Positions 45,794-57,474 of a DNA stretch of 64,000 nucleotides are shown one piece after another; positions within the stretch are counted from its first letter, which is position 1, and every line of letters begins with the position of its first letter. The notes under the pieces were generated by a model that saw only the letters and a program-made list of their open reading frames with translations, ran no database searches and was not told where the DNA came from. The position numbers and the translations under genes are program-made. The stretch comes from Verticillium longisporum (Eukaryota; Ascomycota; Sordariomycetes; Glomerellales; Plectosphaerellaceae): positions 1,922,001 through 1,986,000 of the forward strand of contig JAETXT010000008.1 in NCBI GenBank assembly GCA_019188255.1, written 5' to 3'.

Positions 45794-48447
45794 ATGTTTC
45801 GCCAAAGGTACAAGGACCCTTCCCGCTGCCAGTGCCACCCACGCAAACCGCATCGCATCGCATCACATTGCTGCCATACGAATGCGCGCGCACGCGACTT
45901 GCTGCATCCCGCGCAAGGCAATTTTCCTACTCGTTCCCGCAATCAACCCTACTGACACTTTGCGCTTTATCATAGGACGAGCACCCAGAAGCCTGGGGAC
46001 GAGTTTCTGGCCAATTTCAGACAGCAGTTTCCCGAAGCTGCGGTCGGCGCATCGTCTGCGCAAGCCCAGCCCGCCCATACAACAACCACTGACAATGCCG
46101 CTGTTGCCGCCCCAGCGCTTGAGAGGTACCTGCCCACAACACCCTGATGCTCAGGCGCATCGCGCTCTCTTTGTTGATCTTGACCACTTGCTAATGCAGC
46201 AATAGTGCCCACCATGAAGCTTTCCGTGACCAAGATCCCACACCGAGAGCACAGCATGAGCCCTGGCGGTTCACGCCATCCCTGTTAGATCCTAACTCGT
46301 TCTCTTTCTCCAGCTTCGCCAATGCGCCGCCGGGATACTACACTCCTACCCCCGGCGGTACCAACACCATCTATCATCCCCAGGCCGGAGACCTGCACAC
46401 GCCTACCATGGGTCTCGGTATGGGCCTAGGAACACCGTTGTCAATGCCGACGTCTGAGGGTGCATCCATGCCCCCATCCTCTACCATGATGGAGATGGCG
46501 GGCTTTCAGGCCTTGCAGCCTCACCAGTTTCACCATTTCAACCCCTTCATCCAGGCTCCTCCGCCTCAGCAACAATCTTTTGCGCCGTCGACATTTGTGC
46601 ATCAGGACACCGGCTACGAGACGATGGACCATGACGGCTCGCCGATGGATTCGGATCCGTCAGACGAACGTATGGTTTCCTTAGACGGTACATTACACCA
46701 TGGTTCTCCGTTGGTCGGTTTCCAGCCCCAGCAGCATCAGCAACAACGGCAATTTACCGGCATGTCAATGGCTGTCCCTCTGCCGGCCTCGGCAGAGAAG
46801 TTTCGGTTCCACGCGACTCTGAACGCCCCGACCGCCATGATCAAACACGCAGACGAGATTCCAGTGACGTATCTCAACAAAGGCCAGGCCTATTCACTCT
46901 CTATCGTCGATACCAATGCGGCGCTTCCTCTTCTTCCCGGCACGAGATATCGGACGTTTGTGCGCATTTCTTTCGAAGACGAGCAACAACGACTGAAACC
47001 GGGTGTATGTTGGAGCTTGTGGAAAGAGGGGAGGGGCACGAATGAAGCTCACCAGCGTGGAGGAAAATTGCAGGCCGTTGAGTACGTCGAGACAAAAGAT
47101 GCTGCACACGAAGGCGATGACAGGCGAACCCGCATCGAGCTGGATACCTCTTCATTCGACGGCTTCTCAGTCATATGGACACCCGGAGCGAATGGCGGGC
47201 CTGAATGCAATATTGCCGTTCGATTCAACTTCCTGTCGACCGACTTTAGCCACTCCAAGGGCGTCAAGGGCATACCTGTCAGACTCTGCGCCAAGACCGA
47301 CCTGTTACCCGCCGACTCCGCACAACCTGCACCCGATGCGACCCCTGAGATATGCTTCTGCAAGGTCAAACTGTTCCGAGACCATGGTGCTGAGCGCAAG
47401 CTTTCCAACGATGTGGCTCATGTCAAGAAGACTATCGACAAGCTGAAGCAGCAAATCGCTCAAGCAGAGAGCGGGTTGAAGGACTTTGGAAAGCGAAAGC
47501 GGTCTTCGGCAGTACACATCAAGTCCACAGGACCAGAACGGCCCGGCAAAGTCCAAAAGCATAAGCGAACCTGGTCCATGTCTTCGGCGAGTTCGGCAGG
47601 TGGCGGTGGAGGACGTCCTCCCGTTGAAGAGGAACTTCACTTTAAGCTGCAGTCGCTACAGGATATGTTCACCAGCACTCGACCTGTCAGTGTCCTCTAT
47701 CTTCGCGGCGAGGACCTTGATGACCCGGACGCGCACCCCGTCTCGCTACCCCAAGATTCTGCTGATCTCACCAAGGTGGAATCGAGAGACAGCGCTCAGT
47801 GGCAGATGCGTAGCGGATGTAGCTCCGTTGCGGGCTCATCGATGGTCTCGCCCTCGCCAAGTTCCCTCTCACTCGCATCTCAGGCTTCGACGGTACCCAA
47901 CCGACAGTGGTCGGGCTTCGACAGCGAGGGCACGGGCAGCGGGTCTCGCCAGGACAGTAACCAGCCGACAAGGGTCGCTAAGCCGGACGACACAGGTGGC
48001 CTGAGCGGCTGGATCGAGGCTCTCGGTGTCGATCCTTCTTACAGACCGCCGCCGGAACGCGTCACCAAGCCCGTGGCTTGCTTCTACGTCGCCCAGAAGA
48101 AACCTACCGGGACTGAACGGCGCGAACTCCACAAGGCCATTTATCTCGGCCAACGCACGCTCAAGGATTTCAATTTCCGCGTAGCCTCAAAATGGAACCT
48201 GCAACCCTCAAGAGTCCTACGAACAATCCACGTACTGCAACAAGGACTCGAGGTTGAAATCGATGACGACGTGATCCAGGAACTCAAAGAGGGCCAAGAC
48301 ATGACCCTGGAGGTTGTCGAAATTGGCCCGGAGGCTGCAGTGCAGGTCAAGCGGGAATGGGAAATGGCTGTCGATCAAAACGACAACGACACAGCTGCCT
48401 CGTCAACCCCATCTCAGGGCGGATATGAACTTCGACTATCATTCTGA
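45794..48447 (+). CDS. Grainyhead/CP2-family transcription factor
   Basis: Exons 45794-45807, 45976-46125 and 46206-48447 stay in phase and give 801 residues. The tiny first exon encodes MFRQ plus part of an arginine and joins TSTQKPGDEFLANFRQQFPE, the conserved N-terminal start of fungal grainyhead-like proteins. Residues about 130-245 are Pro/Gln/Met-rich. The CP2 DNA-binding domain starts at EKFRFHATLNAPTAM (residue about 252) and runs to about 480, including DGFSVIWTPGANGG and AVRFNFLSTDFSHSKGVKGIPVRL. A serine-rich linker follows. A ubiquitin-like dimerisation fold sits at the C-terminus (KPVACFYVAQKK ... GLEVEIDDDVIQEL). In Neurospora crassa the grainyhead-like factor is CSP-2, needed for conidial separation and wall remodelling; orthology here is likely but not proven. 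A long pyrimidine-rich leader precedes the ATG. Confidence 0.92.
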
Positions 48448-48499
48448 TGCAGCACGACAAGCGAGGCCTTCCCTGCCTGCCAACAACGGCAAATTCAGC

Positions 48500-48540
48500 G
48501 CAGCGCGAGGTCCAAAACGCCGTTTTGGACCTCGCGCTGC
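48500..48540. repeat. Perfect 20-bp-arm palindrome in the 3' flank of the grainyhead-like gene
   Basis: Left arm 48500-48519 and right arm 48521-48540 are exact reverse complements separated by a single C. The core reads CCAAAACG-C-CGTTTTGG and the outer ends are GCAGCGCGAGG/CCTCGCGCTGC. It begins 53 nt after the stop codon, so in the transcript it would form a very stable hairpin in the 3' UTR; it could also mark transcript end or act as DNA. No U-tract follows directly. Confidence 0.9.
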
Positions 48541-51029
48541 CCCGTTCCTTATCCCGCCATACGGACCTTCCCGGTTGCAGATACACGTAATACCTACTTG
48601 CACATAGGACGGTGGGACACGATTGATAACGGCGTTGCTCCCATTTCATCCTTCTTTTTCCCAAGATACCAAGTTCCGTCAGGGGCATTTATTCTTCTTT
48701 TCTAAGCGTCCTACGGGACTTTTTCCTCGGAGTCGATACACTAGACGGACAACCATATTGCGGGCTTTCTTTTTCCACCTTGGTTATGGTTGGGTAAGCA
48801 CGGATGTCAGCTTATCAGAGCGTGGGCAAAAGGCGATAGATGAGATGAGAGGACCTGGCAGAGTCCTGGAGGTCGTGGACGGACATCTGACGCTAACTTT
48901 GCTCAGCTGCTGGGCAACATCAGGCGGTCCGGCAGCCGTCACATCCCTTCTTGTAACGAGCCTTTTGCATTTCTTGATCCCGATTTTTGGACACCATTAT
49001 TTCATGTTTTCATTCCTTTTGTATTACGAAGCAACTCGTTTTTCAATATCTCGCTGAACATGATGGGAAACTGGGCGGAGACTCACGGGCAGACGCGGCG
49101 GGGATGTGGCCGACTGGTTGTCCGGTGCATTTTCACGTTTGTATCTTTGGCATTAGGGGCAGTATACCCAGAAAGAGCGCGAGAGAATAACATAAGGTTT
49201 ATTGAGTCGAAAAGCATGCGCCTCCCCAGCAACGTGTGACTACGTGCATCAAACGGTTCGGGCCAGTGCTACGTGGTCCGTGATGGCGCCTTATCCTCCG
49301 CACCAGCACGGGGCATCTTACTTGAGTACCTTACCTCGAAATGCAGTGGGGGAGAGAGGGGGGGGGCCTGGTTCGTGGCGCATTTCTCGACGAAGGTTGG
49401 ATAGAGGATACAGTAAAGAAAGAGAGATTTGGCCGCTTCCTTCCATGGCTAATCTCGCGTGGGACGCACGGCTGCCAGGGTGATTCACGATCGTGATTCG
49501 CTCCACCGGGAGATATGTCCTGGCCTTACAGATAAATCCGGCATCAACATCTCCTTCCACCCCCCCTCTTCGCTTCAACGGCACGCGAAATCGGCGCAAC
49601 CCCCCTTGTAGATTCCAATAGGCTGGGTGCGCTCTTGCAACGTCGCGGGCAGAAATTTACCTCAAGTCATTTTGCTCTCCATCATCTGTCCTTTAGGCCG
49701 TGATTTTTTGGGGGGGCTAGCCCGGGGGGTTGGATGCTGTGTGTCCGCATATGGAGGATGTTTCCGTGAGACCGGCTCGGCGGGTAGGGGAGGGGGAGGG
49801 GGAAGGGGGTGCAGTTTTGGGGGAGGAGATTTGGGGACTTGGAGGGCTAGCTAGGGGGCGGCTAGGTACAGCTAGGGAAGGTAGGTATCGTTGTCAGGTT
49901 GCATTCTAGATCCAAATGTGGCGCGCGCGCAACGTCTTTGTCTCACTTGCCACGCTACGACAAAAGCCTGGGTCTGAAGGGGGTCCATCGGGTGCTTGTC
50001 TCCATCCTTCCTTCCTCTCCGGTCCGTTTTTTGTCTGTCTTTCCGTGAAACGTACTGGCTGAGGTAGTTTTCTGTGGGCTGAGGGAGGATTGCAATGGGA
50101 TGGTTTACGGGATGACCGGACCTTGGCGACAAGATGCAGCCGGCGCTTGGGGAGGCAAGGGGAGTGAGTGTGCTTGCGCAGAGGGATTGTAAAGCTCGAT
50201 GGCGGTGGAACAAGCATGTCAGTGACTGGTTGTCATAGTGGGGGCGGCTAAGCCACACTAGCTGTGGCGAGTGCTTGCGCGTCTGGCCAACAGCGCTACC
50301 AGCTAGCTCGCTTGAGGATTTGGAGATTCGAGCAATTCCCCTGGAATCAAGAGGTACTTTCGGCCATGTATTCGGCTCTAGCAATGGTACGAAGCAATGA
50401 TCTCGGGGTCTCGACCCCCCGTGGGGACGCGCAAGCCACATATGTGGCTCAAAGATGTGGTCGGTGGGTACCTTTCCTCTGAAGATGATTGGCGCCGTAT
50501 CTTCAACCTGCAAAATGTGGCTGATGACATGGGGAGTAAAATTCCAACGTCAGTCAGGCACCTGTGTAGATCAACAGTTAGGTCGGGTGTCTGCATGCTA
50601 TCGTCAAATTCACTGTTCGAGCACAAGAGGGAACGACGATCCCTATGCACAATTCGAGACTTGTTAGGTAGAAACCCCTCCATTTCCTGGCTTGTCGATC
50701 AATCCGCGTCTCACGTCAGATGCAGTAAGACAGGCAGCCTTCAGAGCACTTGGCCCAATCGACACCTGCTACTGTCAGCCAAGTCCTGTAAGCTGGACTT
50801 CGCCTGAGCCCTGCTGCACGCGTGGCCGCTGGGTTTATGAGTGGCTGAGAAATCCTCCCACAACTCTCAACTGCAGGGAACCAAAACCGAGCATCCGGGC
50901 ACAACAAGGGTGGTGATCCGCGCATATAAAGTGCTGATGAGCCCCAGCACAGCTGGTCAATACGCTGCGGTCTAGCTCTTCATCACGTCCTGTTGGCAAG
51001 CGCTCACACAACACATCTTCCGACGAACC
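48541..51029. other. Intergenic region, no gene recognised
   Basis: 2.5 kb between the grainyhead-like gene and the P450. The longest frame, on the minus strand at 49872-50513, has no recognisable features. G-rich tracts occur near 49780-49860. Confidence 0.55.
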
Positions 51030-52942
51030 ATGTGGTCGCCCAGTCCCGTCACCGTCGCGGGCTTCACAGCCCCGGGCCATGTCGCCCTCGCGGCTAAGGT
51101 CTTGGTCGCAGTCGTCTTCCTCCTGCTGTTTCGCCAGTTCATGCTGCCGAGGCCCATCCCCGGCATACCCTACAACAAGCACTCGGCCAACCGCATTCTG
51201 GGGGACGTTCCGGACATCATCAGCTCCGGCGACCGTCGCGAATGGTTCGTGAGCCAGGCCATAAAACACAAGTCGCCCATGGTCCAGTTTTTCACGAGCC
51301 CCTTTCGTCCGCCTGTCGTCTTTCTCTTTGATCACCGCGAGGCTCAGGACATCTCCATGCGCCGCATCAAGGAGTTTGACCGGAGCCTCCTGACGCGTGA
51401 TGTGTTCAGCATCGCCGTCCCCCACCAGATGCTCGCCCTCCAATCCCGCAATCCCCAGCACAAGAAGAACATGTCTCTCGTCCGCGAGCTCATGACGCCA
51501 ACCTTCCTCCGCCAGGTCTCGGCCCCGCACATCCACGAAAAGATCCTCTGGCTGCTCGACCTCTGGGAGCAAAAGGCCGCGGTCGCCGACGGCCGGCTCT
51601 TCAACGCCAACACCGACGTCCACCACGCCGCCCTCGACATGATCATGGGCGCCTCCTTTGGCTTCGAGAAGCACCAGTCGCAGCTGCAGGTCAAGCTCGA
51701 CAGCCTGCAGCGCGAAAAGGCATCCCTGCCCGAGCCCAAGGCGGCCGGCGGCGGTGGCGACGACGAGATCCTCGAGTTCAACGACCCGTCCATGCTGCAG
51801 GAACTGCAGGCTTGCAAGACCATCGCTGACAGCATCGGTGTCAACCTCAAGTCGACCGTGCCCGTGTTCAACGCCTGGTTCTACCGCAACATCGTCCCCA
51901 GCATGCGCGGGGCGCTCAAGACGTATCGCAGCATGGCGCGGCGCGAGATCAGCAAGAGCCTCGAGAGACTTCATGCGGGACATCCGGACCGCAGTGCCAT
52001 GGACCAGCTACTGGCCCGCGAGGACGTCTTGGCGAAGAAGGAGGGCAGGAAACCGGACTATTACAGCGAGGTGATCATGGACGAGGTACGTGCCCGTCGT
52101 GCTTGTCGTGCTCGTCGTTTGTCGTGGCGCTCTTTCTTGAACTTGCATCCCTAACACACCGCCAACGACCCGGTTTGAACTCGACTGACGCGCCGCAGCT
52201 CCTGGGCTACCTCATCGGCGGCCACGAAACGACATCCTCCGTACTGCAATGGGGCCTCAAGTACACCACCGCCGACCAGCGCGTGCAGAACAAGCTTCGC
52301 CAGACGTTCTACAAGCAGTGGCCCCAGTCCAAGTCCGAGGGGCGCCTACCAAGGTTGGAAGAGATTACGGATCCGACGGTATACATTCCCTACCTCGAGG
52401 CCTTCATGCAGGAGAGCACCCGTCACGCCAAGGCGCTTTCCATCATGAGCCGCCAGGCTCAAGTCCCGACCACCGTCCTCGGCGTGTCCCTTCCCGCGGG
52501 TATCAACGTGACCTTCACGAACAACGGGCCCGGCTACTTCTCGGCCCCGATCGAAGTGGACGAGGAGAAGCGCCACGAGTCGTCCCGTGCGGCGAAGGGC
52601 AAAATTGGCGGCGAGCACGACGAGAAGACGGTCACTGACTTTCTGCCTGAGCGGTGGATCAAGACCAAGGTGTCGGTCGTCGACGGGCGCGAGGTCGTGG
52701 AGGAGACGTTTGACGCCAACGCGGCGCCGTTCCTGAGCTTCGGGGACGGTCCGCGCATGTGCTTTGGCAAGAGGCTGGCGCTGCTGGAGATGCGTCTTTT
52801 CTGGGTCATGCTGCTGTGGCGGTTTGAGCTGCGGCCCATCTCGGAGGCGCGCAACCGAGAGCACGAGGAGGCGGTCTTCCTGACGAGGATCCCGAAGCAT
52901 GCGTATCTGCGGCTCAAGAAGATTGACTACGAGAAAGCATGA
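51030..52942 (+). CDS. Cytochrome P450 monooxygenase
   Basis: Exons 51030-52085 and 52199-52942 are joined in phase 0 and give 599 residues. A hydrophobic anchor near residues 20-40 is followed by the proline hinge LPRPIPGIPYN. The I-helix oxygen-activation motif is GGHETTSS just after the splice, the K-helix ExxR is in EAFMQESTR, and the heme-binding loop is FLSFGDGPRMCFGKRLA with thiolate Cys540. Length and motif set are complete for a microsomal P450. It has an unusually charged insert (SSRAAKGKIGGEHDEK) before the PERW segment and a glycine-rich loop (AAGGGGDDE) near residue 245. No biosynthetic backbone gene adjoins it, so the substrate is open; detoxification or stand-alone oxidation is as likely as secondary metabolism. 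A TATA-like CATATAAAG lies about 100 bp upstream. Confidence 0.94.
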
Positions 52943-53084
52943 GGGCAGCCTCTCCAGGTTATCTTTTCATGAATTCACCTCCACTGCTAAACTTAAATCG
53001 TGACCGCCTGAAAATGGGGTAGTTGATCGGTTCAATGCCAGTCTCGTGTGGCCCTGGTCAAGAGTCTTACAATAAGGATTCGGT

Positions 53085-54227
53085 CTAATAGAGCTCGCCA
53101 TCCCGACCGAATCTTGACACCCTCCGTCCAGGTGCTTGTGAGCTCCTACGGGTACCCAAATTCCTCCTCTTCTCTCGCTCTCCTCGTGGAACATTCAGAT
53201 CAGTCCAGACCTCGTCCGAGATCCCTCTCCAATCTCCAATTTCTTCCTCTTCCCTTATCCTTCTCTTGAAGCTTGTCTTCCTAAAGCTCACAAACCAGAC
53301 CATGAACCACCAAATTGCACTTCCTAATGATAATACTGCAGCAGCCCAGCTCACACCCAGAAAGCCTCCTCCTCTCCTGATCTCCAGTCCAACACCCACT
53401 CCCACCTCCTTGAGCGCCGAAGAGCCGATGAGAATAAGCCCTGTCGTGACTGTCGCAGACAGGGGCAGCGACAACCCCCCTAGTACAGAAGCAAGTAGAT
53501 TGGTCCGCACCAACCACCGCCTCGGTGCCAGTATTACGGTCAAGGTCGACGCAACTACCGATGTTCCCGTCGCAAGGGCAGAGATGATGAGCAGCGCAAA
53601 GAGCGCCTTTGCACCCCTTGTAGCAAGGCTCAAGGCCGAGTCCAGCGTCGATGACAGCGCTTCAACGAGGGGTATCGAAACGTTGGCGGGCCCGAGGGCA
53701 AACGTTGAGGGAATAGAGGCCGCGATCCGTCGGAGGCCTGCGCTGTCAGCACCACGTCTCACATCAGCTTCGAAGACGCATGACGTACCCGCGGACTTGT
53801 CCTCGTATGGTAAACAGTCGTTAAACTCCATGGCGCTTCCGGCGCTCTCGGATGCGTAAGTTCCCTCGCATATGTTTCGCACGAACAGACCGTAGGCGTC
53901 CCGCACTCCCAATCGCGACGTCAAATTTCCGACCAATGCACCCTGCAGATCCTGCACCCCTTCTCCTAAGCCGTTAATAAGATCATCTCGGAGGTCGCCG
54001 AAAAGACCCTCGACTATCGGACTAAGGGGATTGTCGCTTTGCGAGGTGTCGGCTGGTGTGATTTCGATGAGATTCTCTCCAAGCCGGGAAGTATTCAGGG
54101 CGAGCCAGAAGTAGGTCGAGCTTGTGACCGGCGAAGAGCCCGCAGCGAGGAGCAGCACTGTCAAGGCGAAAGCGACAGCCGCAAAAGAAGGAGGTACAAG
54201 AGAAAATAGGCGATTGGCAAGTGGCAT
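53085..54227 (-). CDS. SUR7/PalI-family four-helix membrane protein
   Basis: A single exon encoding 380 residues from the ATG at 54227 (context ACCATGCC), which opens directly onto the first membrane helix (residues about 14-30). A longer form from an ATG at 54335 would add 36 residues. After helix 1 there is a large extracellular loop with N-glycosylation sites and three cysteines. Three helices follow (around ALFALLIISALATGTSVVA, the LSLPLSATVTTGLILIG stretch, and SWAAAVLSLGSAIWWFMVWF), then a basic cytosolic tail rich in arginine. This layout is that of SUR7 (eisosome/cortical patch) and PalI (pH signalling) proteins of the plasma membrane. Which of the two roles applies cannot be read from sequence. 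Confidence 0.8.
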   Translation of the reverse strand: MPLANRLFSLVPPSFAAVAFALTVLLLAAGSSPVTSSTYFWLALNTSRLGENLIEITPADTSQSDNPLSPIVEGLFGDLRDDLINGLGEGVQDLQGALVGNLTSRLGVRDAYGLFVRNICEGTYASESAGSAMEFNDCLPYEDKSAGTSCVFEADVRRGADSAGLRRIAASIPSTFALGPANVSIPLVEALSSTLDSALSLATRGAKALFALLIISALATGTSVVASTLTVILAPRRWLVRTNLLASVLGGLSLPLSATVTTGLILIGSSALKEVGVGVGLEIRRGGGFLGVSWAAAVLSLGSAIWWFMVWFVSFRKTSFKRRIREEEEIGDWRGISDEVWTDLNVPRGEREKRRNLGTRRSSQAPGRRVSRFGRDGELY

Positions 54228-54335
54228 GGTAACCTGGTGATGTGACGGATGCGGTGAACGCACAACGCGAAGAGTCGCTCGTTGTGAAAAAGGCGGCCGG
54301 CCCCCCTTTTTCAACAACCCTGATTTCCATCCCAT

Positions 54336-55165
54336 CTACGAAACGTTACGGGGACTCATATGGCTACCTGGACCAATGCATGAATTTTGAAAACCACTAG
54401 GATATGGAATGAAATGGCAAGTCCGAACAAAATCCAGGGATCACCCAAGCGTCACCGGCTACTTATTCAGGGAGCGAGACCTACGCGACCAAAACGAATT
54501 TGTTACATCATAATTAGATGAAAGGCTTTGGAGGGTGAATGAGATTTGAAGGACCCATCAACTTGGTTCATCTCTCGTCTAATGCATAGGTCTTCCTTAT
54601 CTGATGTCTTGATTGTGCACGAGCTTGAGGGCCTCATATCATGATTCAATTGACCTGGGCTACACCGCTTCAAGTCATGATATCGCCTGGATTAGATCAT
54701 AAACGTCATCTTGAAGGTCTTGTGTATTCCTATAGTGAATCTCATGAAGAACATACATTTCAAAGGTAGAGCCATGTTGAATAGCTAGACGGATGAGAAA
54801 ATATGTAAAAAGTGGAAAAGAAAAATGAAAAATGCCAATGACCCCTTTCCAACTTGAACCCCAGCCACCTGTCCACCGTTGCCTGCTGCCTTCTAGCTCT
54901 CTCTTTGAGACTTATCCATTGCCCCTCTTGGATTTGAATCCATGGCCTTTGTGTGAGCCGGGTGACCGGAGTCTCAACAGCTGCCGGATTTGCAGTGGGC
55001 GTCCATGTAATGTTGAGCAGCCTGCCTATCAGACAAGACGGGCCCACAGGTTTCCTCCCTGCTGCTGAGTACACCACGGGCCTTGTTCGTAGTCTCGTCC
55101 GTATTGCTTGCTGGCTCCGCGTCGACCTCGTCATTCGGCCTGGGGTGGCAATGGGCGTACTGGTT
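54336..55165. other. Intergenic region, no gene recognised
   Basis: Between the SUR7-like gene and the ADP-ribosyltransferase. A TTGGATTTGAATCCA string near 54929 recalls a tRNA T-arm on either strand, but no A box or cloverleaf stems accompany it. Confidence 0.55.
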
Positions 55166-55747
55166 CTACGGGTGCTCCCTCCAGGCGATGTGGTTCAAAG
55201 GAAAGGCTGCGAGCTGAGGTTGAGCGCCTCCACCTCTGAGATTATCGTAAGACCGGTTGTATTGGTTGTTGTCTGTCTCGCCCACGACTAGGTTGCTGCG
55301 AACAGTCCTTACACCTCTGATTTGCCGTAACTCCACACCTCCGTGGGCGGCAAGCTCATACTCGTATGGATGAGGATTATGGTGGAGAAGAGTTTCCCGA
55401 ACGTCAATGAAGTTCATACCAGCGGCGATAGCATAGACATAGCCATCGCCACCGTGGTGATCCCTGATCCAACCCATGGCCACGTCAATGCTTGAGGTCG
55501 TCGAGACGTAACCGTCGTTCATGCGGCTGAAGCCATTCGCGGCGCCGTGAGCGTGATTGAAAAGGCTGGTATTTGGAGCAACTGCTTGGAAACCAGCTCC
55601 GCCGCGAGGGACGAATCCTCCCGCGGCCTCGATCTCATGAGGGGGCCGCGAGGACGCGCGGTAAACGATCTGCAACCCGCAGCATAGTGATGACCAAAGA
55701 GCGAGGAAAAGGGGGAGTATAAGATGGATTCCTTTGTTCTGAGCCAT
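55166..55747 (-). CDS. Secreted ADP-ribosyltransferase, heat-labile enterotoxin A-like
   Basis: Single exon, 193 residues from the ATG at 55747. Residues 1-25 are a signal peptide. The catalytic features of the cholera/LT-type mono-ADP-ribosyltransferase family are visible in order: the NAD-binding arginine in VYRASSRPP (Arg30), an AAGGFVPRGG loop, the serine-threonine strand GYVSTTSS (82-84), and the Glu-x-Glu pair in PHPYEYELAAHGG (E129, E131). All key residues are present, so the domain could be active. The protein stops soon after the catalytic domain and lacks the long C-terminal extension many fungal members have; no intron leading to a further exon was found. No binding (B) subunit is nearby. 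Such genes are multiplied in insect- and plant-associated ascomycetes, where they are candidate effectors. Target and role are unknown. Confidence 0.87.
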   Translation of the reverse strand: MAQNKGIHLILPLFLALWSSLCCGLQIVYRASSRPPHEIEAAGGFVPRGGAGFQAVAPNTSLFNHAHGAANGFSRMNDGYVSTTSSIDVAMGWIRDHHGGDGYVYAIAAGMNFIDVRETLLHHNPHPYEYELAAHGGVELRQIRGVRTVRSNLVVGETDNNQYNRSYDNLRGGGAQPQLAAFPLNHIAWREHP

Positions 55748-57030
55748 GTTGTCGAAGGTAAATAAGGGAATTCTTAATATGGCAGCGAGTGTCAGCCTTG
55801 AAGACGATCTTGAGATGCAATGCAGCAAGATCGCTACCACTTCGAAGCAATCCTTCGTCTTTATAGTCTATACTTCTACTAATAACGGCCTCCAAAGCCG
55901 TTGGAAGGATTTAGAGAATCGTGACAGATTCAGAAGGCCCTCTGGCAAGTTCCGGCCAAGCTCAGCTCATCATGGGTACACTGCAATATGCCGAACATGT
56001 CGGTGAAGTTCCTTGGATTGTTCTTTTCCAGCTCGGTATGCTTTTTGCATCGAGTCAGAGACCCAAGAGCCGTGCAATCCCATCTCGACAAGAAGCTGAA
56101 CGTTCGCGGCCTTGCAGATGCCAGCCCTTGAGCAGCTGAACTACGCCACCAATGCCATCCGGTAGTTTTGAGATGACGAGGTCTATCATGGTCATGAGGG
56201 TACGTTTTCTTTGATACCTCCTTCAATATATTTTGCACGTGGGGCTTGCGTCGTGTTTGACGCTTGCCACTGGCCCATAGTGCACATACTCGATTTAACT
56301 TTCGGAGCAATCCGTCATTTCTCGGCACAACTGCGGATTTTCGGAACAGCACTCGTAGTTGGGGCCGGCCTCCATTGAGTCGGGGCCCGGAGGTCTTTGC
56401 TTCATTGGGAACCTGGCGTCGGTCATCGTCTGCTTGAGACGCTCCTTCCGGACATTCCCTTCTCAAGCTTTACCAAGCGTTCGTCTCCTGGTCAGGGGCT
56501 GGAGACCGTGCAAGTCATAGCCGCTGTCCAGCCCCCCCCTGCAGAATAGTATTGTAGCAAAGGCTCAGTCGTCCTTCCTCTCTACTGTAAGTTAGAGCGC
56601 AGCTGTTACTGTCATGACAATACTTGGATTTGCATACTCGATTGAGTGGAAGGTTATTGTTGTCGATAGCTACCGGAGTCAGTACATCAATCAGAATTGA
56701 TATCGGCCCAACTTGCATGGAAAGATGAATTGAGTTCTCTTCCATGGTGAGCCTTCCTAATCTACCCATCTCCATGTCAGGAAACGCAAGGCTTCAGCTG
56801 GAAACTCACACAGTGAGTCTCCCTATCAGAGGGAAATCGAAAGCCAACCATGTATCATCCGTCATTTACTATTTCCCGTCTTCAGGCACTATAAAGCAGC
56901 ACCATTCCAGTTACGGTCCGAGGAGCAGGACTAGCAACGCCAGACCATCGATTGAAAACTCAAAATCGTATCCTTTGCCCAAACCCAGCCAAACACCTTC
57001 TTATCTACAGCCCCGCCATTTGCAAACGCT
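55748..57030. other. Intergenic region, no gene recognised
   Basis: 1.3 kb upstream of both the ADP-ribosyltransferase and the short hypothetical gene. A minus-strand open frame at 55930-56466 has arbitrary composition and no motif. Confidence 0.55.
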
Positions 57031-57474
57031 ATGATTGCGCCCTCTGATATCACCTTTCCTGGCATTCCTGCCAGAAGAGTGACTGGCGATCTGTGGAACA
57101 CGAGCCCAATGCAAAACCCTATTGTCTCTTCCTGGAACCTCGACATCTCGATGAGCGATGTTACGAAGCTTCTTGGAGGATTCCAACCCGTTGAGATGGA
57201 AGACCGATGGATGAGCCGTGCTGAGGGCCCAAACCACAACGGGTGTTTCGTGGTTTACGTTTATCGGAGCTGGGGTTGTCAAGAACAATTTCGCATCAAG
57301 GCGCAAGTCAAGCCTCTCAGCGAAACCGCGAACAATGCGTCGGACTTTAAGGCTGAGGTCGTGAGCATCACTTGGGAAAGTGGCCCTGCACACTCGACAG
57401 AGCAGGAGGCGAAGAACACGGCAGTCCTGGTCTGCAAGGGAATTCTGGGCTGCGAACTGGGCCATGCGGCTTGA
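57031..57474 (+). CDS. Hypothetical protein, 147 residues
   Basis: A single open frame starting at ATG 57031. It is not recognised. It has no signal peptide or membrane segment. It contains aromatic-rich beta-strand-like stretches (NGCFVVYVYRSWG, EQFRIKAQVKPL, AEVVSITWESG), three cysteines and an alanine-rich end. The even amino-acid composition and the regular strand pattern favour a real small protein over a chance frame, but no family or function can be given. It lies between two intergenic stretches and is not obviously part of a cluster. Confidence 0.5.
   Translation: MIAPSDITFPGIPARRVTGDLWNTSPMQNPIVSSWNLDISMSDVTKLLGGFQPVEMEDRWMSRAEGPNHNGCFVVYVYRSWGCQEQFRIKAQVKPLSETANNASDFKAEVVSITWESGPAHSTEQEAKNTAVLVCKGILGCELGHAA

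Noticed and set aside
45142..45975. A 277-codon plus-strand frame upstream of the grainyhead-like gene
   Set aside because: Ser/Pro/Thr-rich reading of a pyrimidine-rich leader that overlaps the first exon in another frame. No protein features.
50835..51983. A 382-codon frame antisense to the P450
   Set aside because: Shadow of the P450 coding strand with no family features and no independent promoter context.
53266..53859. A 197-codon plus-strand frame opposite the SUR7-like gene
   Set aside because: Shadow frame. The minus strand has the four membrane helices.
54900..54975. Possible tRNA (TGGATTTGAATCCA string)
   Set aside because: T-arm-like string only. No A box, anticodon stem or acceptor stem can be drawn on either strand.
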